From the NCBI GenBank assembly GCA_016935935.1, contig JAFGPZ010000209.1, positions 1 to 6,112 of the forward strand: 6,112 nucleotides of DNA, written 5' to 3'. Position numbers and translations under genes: made by a program. How positions within the stretch are numbered: position 1 is the stretch's first letter; every line of letters starts with the position of its first letter. The notes under the pieces were generated by a model, which saw only the letters and a list, made by a program, of their open reading frames with translations, had not been told where the DNA came from and searched no databases. Origin of the DNA: Deltaproteobacteria bacterium (GTDB lineage Bacteria; Desulfobacterota; Syntrophia; Syntrophales; UBA2210). Of this stretch, positions 1 to 6,112 are shown in pieces.

Positions 1-10
1 AAATATAGAA

Positions 11-44
11 TATTATTAATAATTGTTCCTATTATTAATAATAG
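11..44. promoter_or_regulatory. Probable PerR operator upstream of perR (tandem AT-rich palindromes)
   Basis: Two near-identical palindromes stand side by side, separated by GTTCC or part of it. Positions 11-24 read TATTATTAATAATT, one base off a perfect dyad, and 29-44 read CTATTATTAATAATAG, a perfect 16-bp palindrome. Their centres lie 19 bp apart. The whole block recurs before katG at 485-518. A possible promoter overlaps it, with TTGTTC at 23-28 as -35 and CATAAG at 45-50 as -10, spacer 16, which would place the second palindrome exactly in the spacer. Binding by the PerR-type protein encoded just downstream is inference. The half-sites resemble, but do not equal, the Bacillus Per box. 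Confidence 0.6.
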
Positions 45-70
45 CATAAGAATACGGTAAATAACTGGCC

Positions 71-463
71 ATGGACAAAAAAAAAACTTATAGGCATAGC
101 AAACAGCGACAGCGGATTCTGGAATTGCTGCAAAGCATTGGGAGTCATCCTACAGCGACCTGGGTTTATGACCAACTACGAAAAGAATACCCAAGTCTGA
201 GCATGGGAAATGTATATCGTAACCTGAACATATTGGTTGAGCAGGGATTAGTCAAAAGCTTAGATTTTGGCAGCACTTTTGACCGGTTCGATGCGAATAT
301 AACTCCCCATTACCATCTGATATGTGAGAATTGCGGATCGGTAACTGACCTTGATATGCCAGTAGAAAATGAGCTGAATCATAAAGTCAAAAGAGTGACC
401 GATTTCAATGTATATTACCATAAAATACAATTCTATGGTTTATGTAGTAAGTGCCGAAAGTAG
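71..463 (+). CDS. perR: PerR-type peroxide-sensing Fur-family repressor
   Basis: Cytosolic metal-dependent DNA-binding repressor that senses H2O2 by iron-catalysed oxidation of its own histidine ligands. The 130 residues comprise an N-terminal winged helix (about 1-72, with the recognition region around SMGNVYRNLNIL at 44-55) and a C-terminal dimerisation domain. Every ligand of Bacillus subtilis PerR is present at a constant offset of 11: regulatory-site H26, D74, H80, H82 and D93, and structural zinc cysteines C85, C88, C125 and C128. D93 matches PerR Asp104, where non-sensing Fur-family proteins often have Glu. The N-terminus is about 11 residues shorter than in Bacillus. ATG 71 is the only ATG choice because a TAA lies in frame at 62-64; the ribosome-binding site is weak. 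Codons 3-5 form a ten-A run. katG begins 68 bases downstream, and the shared operator implies autoregulation and katG control. The PerR subtype rests on the ligand set; Fur-family membership is certain. Confidence 0.93.
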   Translation: MDKKKTYRHSKQRQRILELLQSIGSHPTATWVYDQLRKEYPSLSMGNVYRNLNILVEQGLVKSLDFGSTFDRFDANITPHYHLICENCGSVTDLDMPVENELNHKVKRVTDFNVYYHKIQFYGLCSKCRK

Positions 464-471
464 TCCTATAA

Positions 472-2721
<2,250 letters not shown>

Positions 2722-2880
2722 TCGTAAGCAAGAAATTCTTTGAGAACTTCCGATCCAATTTACAAAGAAGAAGAAATATTGTGTAAGAGTTTTTTGTTCG
2801 TTTTATGTAAGACAATTCGGAAATTATCAGGTTTCAATTTTCATTGTGTATGAAATCATGGAGTAAATGGAGGTAAAGAT
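2722..2880 (+). promoter_or_regulatory. katG-peroxiredoxin spacer with possible promoter and small dyad
   Basis: This 159-base AT-rich spacer has no hairpin with a T-run after katG, so read-through from katG is possible. It lacks the TATTATTA operator seen before perR and katG. A weak promoter candidate is TTGTGT at 2779-2784 with TTATGT at 2803-2808, spacer 18. TTTCAT (2839-2844) and ATGAAA (2850-2855) form a perfect 6-bp dyad just upstream of the ribosome site, of unknown meaning. AAGAGTTTTTTG at 2785-2796 repeats a 12-base string found before katG at 471-482. Confidence 0.3.
2869..2873 (+). promoter_or_regulatory. Ribosome binding site of the peroxiredoxin gene
   Basis: GGAGG lies seven bases before ATG 2881, the same arrangement and spacing as for katG, and fixes the start codon. 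Confidence 0.85.
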
Positions 2881-3528
2881 ATGATTTTGATTGGAGATAA
2901 AGCCCCAGAATTTAAGGCTCAAACAACAAAAGGTCCGATTAATTTCCCGGCGGATTACAAAGGCAAATGGGTGGTTTTATTCTCGCATCCCGCTGATTAC
3001 ACACCGGTATGCACTACTGAATTTGTGGCATTCGCAAAGCGTTATGACCAGTTCAAAGCGTTGAATGCTGATCTTATTGGATTATCAATTGACCAGATTT
3101 TCTCTCATATCAAATGGGAAGAATGGATCCATGAAAAACTGGGGGTGGAAATACCTTTCCCCATTATTGCTGACAATACTGGCAAAATTGCGGGAATATT
3201 TGGGATGCTCCACGCGGTTGCCGAAGGCTCTCAGACAGTCCGCGCCGTCTTTATAATTGATCCAGAGAGTATCGTAAGGACTATTTTATACTATCCCATG
3301 AATGTTGGCAGAAACATTGACGAGATAGTGAGAATAATTAAGGCTTTCCATGTAGCTGATAAGGAAAAGGTGGCGATTCCAGCCAATTGGCCAAATAACG
3401 AGCTTATTGGTGACAGAGTTATAGTTCCTCCTCCCACTTCTGTGGGAGATGCCAAGAAACGTCTTGAGCTTGCCCAAACCGGCGAGATCCAGTGTTTCGA
3501 TTGGTGGATGTGCCATAAGAAGGTCTAA
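2881..3528 (+). CDS. Archaeal-type Prx6 peroxiredoxin (AhpC/TSA family)
   Basis: Thiol peroxidase reducing H2O2 and alkyl hydroperoxides in the cytosol. The 215 residues form a thioredoxin fold (about 1-160) plus the long C-terminal extension of the Prx6 group. The active-site motif [13 protein letters not shown] spans 36-48, with T41, the peroxidatic C44 and, further on, R121 in TVRAVF completing the catalytic triad. The C-terminus carries C205 and C211 in CFDWWMC, the C-x5-C arrangement of archaeal thioredoxin peroxidases such as Aeropyrum pernix (Cys50, Cys207, Cys213), where C207 is reported as resolving cysteine. It is therefore probably a 2-Cys mechanism in a 1-Cys-like frame, and likely a ring oligomer by analogy. 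The electron donor is not encoded here. It lies 159 bases after katG on the same strand and is followed by a strong hairpin. GC is low (about 32% in one sampled line), unlike katG. The family call is secure; the donor and induction are unknown. Confidence 0.95.
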   Translation: MILIGDKAPEFKAQTTKGPINFPADYKGKWVVLFSHPADYTPVCTTEFVAFAKRYDQFKALNADLIGLSIDQIFSHIKWEEWIHEKLGVEIPFPIIADNTGKIAGIFGMLHAVAEGSQTVRAVFIIDPESIVRTILYYPMNVGRNIDEIVRIIKAFHVADKEKVAIPANWPNNELIGDRVIVPPPTSVGDAKKRLELAQTGEIQCFDWWMCHKKV

Positions 3529-3537
3529 ATATCTGTA

Positions 3538-3564
3538 GTTGGGCGAAACGGCGTTTCGCCCAAC
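3538..3564 (+). terminator. Hairpin after the peroxiredoxin gene, probable terminator
   Basis: GTTGGGCGAAAC (3538-3549) and GTTTCGCCCAAC (3553-3564) are exact reverse complements, giving a 12-bp stem with a three-base GGC loop, nine bases after the peroxiredoxin stop. The following ATCTATTTCT is T-rich but not a pure T-run, so termination may be imperfect. On the minus strand the bases after the hairpin are not T-rich, so it fits the plus-strand transcript better. A dispersed REP-like repeat is an alternative. Confidence 0.7.
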
Positions 3565-3593
3565 ATCTATTTCTGGGGGAAAAAGGATTAAAT

Positions 3594-3743
3594 ATGAGAA
3601 TTGTTCAAATTATTCTGGGCAGTAGAAATGCATTCTATTGTGAAAATTGCCTCCATGATTGCACCCTTTCAAAGGCATTCCATAAAATTAGGACATTATA
3701 TATGAACTTCCTTTTCAGCTTTCTCCCCTATTATGTTTATTAA
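3594..3743 (+). pseudogene. Truncated N-terminus of a GT4-like glycosyltransferase
   Basis: A 49-codon frame starts at ATG 3594 behind an AAAGGA ribosome site and ends at TAA 3741-3743. Its opening, MRIVQIILGSRNAFYCENC followed by LHDCTLSKAFHK, matches the start of a family of bacterial group-1 (GT4) glycosyltransferases, which typically read like MRILQIxPGSGxxFYCxNC, LRDxxLxxALxKLGHDV. After residue 30 the match breaks: a one-base shift at about 3684-3690 would restore K-L-G-H, after which another stop follows. A full enzyme has roughly 400 residues, so over 90% is missing. The remnant's stop overlaps the end of the convergent minus-strand LamG pseudogene at 3740, suggesting a rearrangement cut it off. 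The alternative, a genuine small protein, is less likely because the similarity stops abruptly. Family recall is from memory, without a search. Confidence 0.62.
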
Positions 3744-5144
3744 AGCTTCATCCTTCCCCAGGTTGCGGAAAGCTTTCCGCGAAATTCTACTGCACTTAAG
3801 GATAATGAAGCCTGGATAATCTCATCTTTTGAAAGAACTGTGTTCCATATTGACACTTCATCATATATCCCATCAAAAAATGGCGCCGCTCCTCTTCCTA
3901 TCCACATAACATTTGTAGTGGTACTGATTTTACCAGAGAATTTACCTGCGCCATCCTCTTTGCCATCAAGATAAACATAAGTCTGTCCAGATGCCGAATC
4001 ATAAGTTGCGGCTATATGATGCCATGACTGCAAAGGAACATCAGTATTCCCATAAACAAATGCCGCGGCCCAATCCCCACCTACCAGCGCAATCCTGATC
4101 TCTATCTTTTTATTGTCACGAGTCCCAACTTTGTAGGTTGTCTCTTTGGTCACTCCAGTCCCGCCGGCTGTGGAGTAATTATTCAGATATATCCACATGG
4201 CAATAAGTCAGACCATTTGCCAGATTAAGGCTATCGCTGTTGGGTATCTCCACGAATGTATCTTTGCCATTAAATCTCAGACCGCCTTTGACTTTACCAT
4301 TAACCCATTTGCCATCTCCGTTAATCACACCATTATTGCCTTTTCCAGCCGTCCATATCACCAATTTCCAGCTTGGCCATGCCACCCCAGCCGTTATCGT
4401 CCCACTTGCCGAACCTGCGAATTTGCCATGGCTGACTTGTGGGATCGGCCGGACATTCGGCCCAGAACATGCCACATGCTATATCAGGACGGCTGTTTCC
4501 TGCAATGTCACCCAAAACCTTTCCAGATTGATTGTTAGCAGGAAATGTCCCAATATCATGATTTATCCAGGGCTTTGTCGGTTCATCCGGTATTTCGTAC
4601 AATATGAGTTATTGCCGCGACATAAGCAAAACGACGCCTTTTAGTGGGTCGCGTCCTGGCATTTTCATAATAAAAGGTAAAATATCGTGAGGCGCAGACC
4701 AGTTTCCGCCACCGAGATGGGCAATTTGATACTCAACCCAGCTTTTACCATCAGAAACCTGCTTGAACCAAAGGAGATCCGGATTGCTACAGGTTGGCTT
4801 CGCACCACGTGCAATCAATACCTACTCGTCACCATCTCCATCTACATCCATAGCACAGCCGCCGTTGGAATAACTTGAATCCTTCACAGGTGGGAAAACT
4901 TCCTCCATTTTGGCATTCTTGGCTAACTTCCATTGGAGGATACGTTCTCCCCAAGCTACGATGTTGTCACCTTTGGCCTCGCGTCGAAGGACGGCATGGG
5001 CTATATGTTCCTCACCCAATTGAGAAAGGAGTGTATGTTAAACTGCGCTTTTTTCATATACATTTCTCCTTCAGATTGCTCAGCTTTTGCGGTGAATTGT
5101 GAAACAAGCAGGATTATTATAGTCAGAGCTAGTAAAGTGATCTT
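3740..5144 (-). pseudogene. Decayed secreted FG-GAP/VCBS repeat plus LamG protein gene
   Basis: Read from right to left, this is one protein of about 465 residues broken by several lesions. It opens with a signal peptide (KITLLALTIIILLVS then QFTAKA, cleavage likely after AKA) but has no start codon. FG-GAP-like beta-propeller repeats follow: DVDGDGDE near 4845-4825 with a calcium-type DxDGDG, GDIAGNSRPDIA near 4511-4476, and GDMDG near 4362-4348. The C-terminal half is a LamG domain (about 4345-3740) with GKGNNGVINGD, NGLTIAMWIYL, SWHHIAATYD and FDGIYDEVSIW. Lesions are a frame change near 5027-5020 (one base lost), TAG at 4824-4822 and TAA at 4611-4609 in the same frame, a frame change with apparent deletion near 4353-4345, and a one-base insertion near 4207-4205. 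Stop codons are standard elsewhere in the window, so decay is the simplest reading. An intact copy would be an exported, calcium-stabilised binding or surface protein; the ligand is unknown. Confidence 0.85.
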
Positions 5145-5153
5145 CCCCTCCCC
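5145..5153 (-). promoter_or_regulatory. Orphan ribosome binding site without a start codon
   Basis: On the minus strand, GGGGAGGGG stands two bases after the stop of the intact LamG gene and runs straight into the signal-peptide frame of the pseudogene (AAG ATC ACT TTA). No ATG, GTG or TTG in that frame lies between it and the signal peptide; the only nearby GTG (5155-5153) is out of frame and meets a stop after eight codons. The start codon appears to have been lost. Confidence 0.5.
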
Positions 5154-5154
5154 A

Positions 5155-5997
5155 CTAATAACTACCAGACTTAACATGCCCCCATTCTGTGGTTAATTTA
5201 TGCACAGGAAGGACAGCAGAAGCACCCATATAATCAACGTTTAAGTATTGATCCGCCTGATTTCTTTCAGCATCAGACAGCTTTTTATTATAAACAATCA
5301 CTTCTGCAATTTTGCCAGGGAAGTAAGTATCATCGTTGTAGCCCCTGCCCAAATTACCAATGTCCTTATTATTGCCGGTCAATCCCTGTGGCTTTTTATT
5401 CTGTAAAACCATCTCGCCATTGACGTATAAATAATCATTAACACCGTCCATCATGGCGGCTGTGATAGTAAACTTATCTCCCACAGGAGTTTTATAATCG
5501 AATTTGACCGGAAGCGTCTGAGTTTGCCCGGTGCCAAAACGCATCCAGACAGTTTTCTGAAGCGGGGTTAAGTGCAAAGTTCCCCAGCTTGCGCTCTCGT
5601 TCCAGAATACGGCGGCGTTCTGGCAATATGGAAAGGGGGGAGTTACGTCCTTTGTAGCCGCGCTGACAAGATAGATTGTCATACCGGCCAGGCCGTTTAC
5701 AGGCAACGTAAAGGTCATGAAATCATTCACACCATCAAAAACTACTGATGGCTGACCATTAATCGAATTTTTCTCTAAAACCGGTTGGTTTGTTGCTGTC
5801 GCTTGAGCGGCATCAGCTTTACTGCTGGACTGATCTGCCCACTTAGACACGGCAGAACCATTAAGCGTAACCCCCAAACTAGCTTTTAGCCAGAGTTTCA
5901 TGCCATCGGTTGGTGGTTTGGCAATAGCTGTTAATAAAAACACAAAAGCCAAGAAGATGCCAACAAAACCACATAAAAAAGCAAATCGCTTTGACAT
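5155..5997 (-). CDS. Secreted LamG-like (concanavalin A-fold) domain protein
   Basis: A 280-residue exported protein of unknown ligand. Residues 1-26 are a classical signal peptide: SKR, then a long hydrophobic stretch (FAFLCGFVGIFLAFVFLLTA) ending AIA, with cleavage likely near 26. The rest is a single LamG-like jelly-roll: LWLKASLGV and VSKWADQSS near the start, QPVLEKNSINGQPSVVFDGVND in the first half, DYLYVNGEMV in the second, and the closing helix KIAEVIVYNKKLSDAERNQ with DQYL. Such domains bind glycans or proteins at the cell surface, but no substrate can be read from this one. The tail SAVLPVHKLTTEWGHVK (260-276) resembles the tail of the neighbouring pseudogene. The start is supported by GGAGG at 6011-6007, nine bases upstream. 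The previous gene ends 18 bases before it and the next begins about 10 bases after it, so it is probably the middle gene of an operon. There is no anchor or sorting motif I recognise. Confidence 0.88.
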   Translation of the reverse strand: MSKRFAFLCGFVGIFLAFVFLLTAIAKPPTDGMKLWLKASLGVTLNGSAVSKWADQSSSKADAAQATATNQPVLEKNSINGQPSVVFDGVNDFMTFTLPVNGLAGMTIYLVSAATKDVTPPFPYCQNAAVFWNESASWGTLHLTPLQKTVWMRFGTGQTQTLPVKFDYKTPVGDKFTITAAMMDGVNDYLYVNGEMVLQNKKPQGLTGNNKDIGNLGRGYNDDTYFPGKIAEVIVYNKKLSDAERNQADQYLNVDYMGASAVLPVHKLTTEWGHVKSGSY

Positions 5998-6015
5998 TGT
6001 AAATTTCCTCCTCTG

Positions 6016-6112
6016 TTACCGTATTGAGTATTTATCGCTCAAATACTGTTCTACCTGCTTACGATCAGTTTCCGTAAGAGTCCGGGCATATACTAAAACC
6101 TCAGCAATTTTA
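6016..6112 (-). CDS. C-terminal end of a second LamG-like protein (partial)
   Basis: Only the last 31 codons and the TAA (6018-6016) lie in the window; the gene continues beyond 6112. The visible end, KIAEVLVYARTLTETDRKQ then VEQYLSDKYSIR, is the closing strand and helix of a LamG-like domain. It aligns with KIAEVIVYNKKLSDAERNQ and the following residues of the intact neighbour, half of 28 residues being identical. It stops right after the domain and lacks the KLTTEWG-type tail of the other two. With the same strand and 18 bases of spacing, it is likely a tandem duplicate transcribed ahead of the neighbour; the operon promoter must be outside the window. Confidence 0.8.
   Translation of the reverse strand, partial: KIAEVLVYARTLTETDRKQVEQYLSDKYSIR

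Noticed and set aside
11..44. Tandem palindromes as the start of a CRISPR array or origin iterons
   Set aside because: Only two units are present, they recur as a block before katG, and they are placed as operators right next to start codons.
2850..2876. Eight-codon leader peptide MKSWSKWR overlapping the peroxiredoxin ribosome site
   Set aside because: It has no ribosome site of its own and no attenuation-like hairpin follows; such short frames arise by chance.
4197..4644. Open frames on the plus strand at 4197-4538 and 4240-4644
   Set aside because: They lie opposite the FG-GAP/LamG pseudogene, lack convincing ribosome sites and have low-complexity, Pro/Leu/Thr-rich translations typical of antisense frames.
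4609..4824. Recoding of TAG/TAA as sense codons in the FG-GAP frame, which stays open across both stops
   Set aside because: perR and the intact LamG gene end in TAG and the peroxiredoxin in TAA at the expected protein ends, and the same pseudogene also has frame breaks and no start codon. Simple decay explains all lesions.
3594..5154. An insertion sequence causing the decayed block
   Set aside because: No transposase-like frame, terminal inverted repeats or flanking direct repeats can be seen there.
5155..5997. LPXTG, PEP-CTERM or lipobox anchor on the intact LamG protein
   Set aside because: The signal peptide has no cysteine at a lipobox position (its only Cys is at residue 9), and the C-terminus lacks a hydrophobic helix or sorting motif.

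Overview
The window is bacterial DNA of moderate to low GC that uses the standard stop codons: the four genes whose ends are visible close with TAG, TGA, TAA and TAG. It has two unlike halves. The left half (1-3564, plus strand) is an intact peroxide-defence cluster. The right half (3594-6112, mostly minus strand) holds secreted LamG-type surface proteins and a stretch of decayed genes. The species cannot be fixed from the sequence. Many LamG and FG-GAP proteins beside an archaeal-type peroxiredoxin would fit environmental groups such as Planctomycetes or Poribacteria, but this is only inference.

Left half: a PerR-type Fur-family peroxide sensor (71-463) keeps all nine metal ligands of Bacillus PerR, including the Asp that marks peroxide sensing. 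It is followed by a full-length bifunctional catalase-peroxidase KatG (532-2721) and an archaeal-type Prx6 peroxiredoxin (2881-3528), then a strong 12-bp hairpin that probably ends the transcript. The same 34-bp AT-rich element lies directly before perR (11-44) and before katG (485-518), 26 of 34 positions identical without gaps. It is the best candidate for the PerR operator and suggests autoregulation plus control of katG. KatG would deal with high peroxide fluxes and the peroxiredoxin with low H2O2 and organic peroxides. katG is visibly richer in GC than its neighbours and may be acquired.

Right half: the plus strand carries a 49-codon remnant of a glycosyltransferase N-terminus (3594-3743) that stops where the minus-strand genes end. 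Reading leftwards from 6112 on the minus strand there are the C-terminal tail of one LamG-like protein, an intact secreted LamG-like protein (5997-5155), and a decayed FG-GAP/LamG gene (5144-3740). The last has no start codon, two in-frame stops and three frame breaks. The three sit head to tail with gaps of 18 and about 10 bases, like an operon of duplicated surface-protein genes whose last member has died.

The most noteworthy points are the shared bipartite operator, the co-location of KatG with an archaeal-type peroxiredoxin, and the pseudogene block. I see no RNA genes, CRISPR arrays or insertion sequences.
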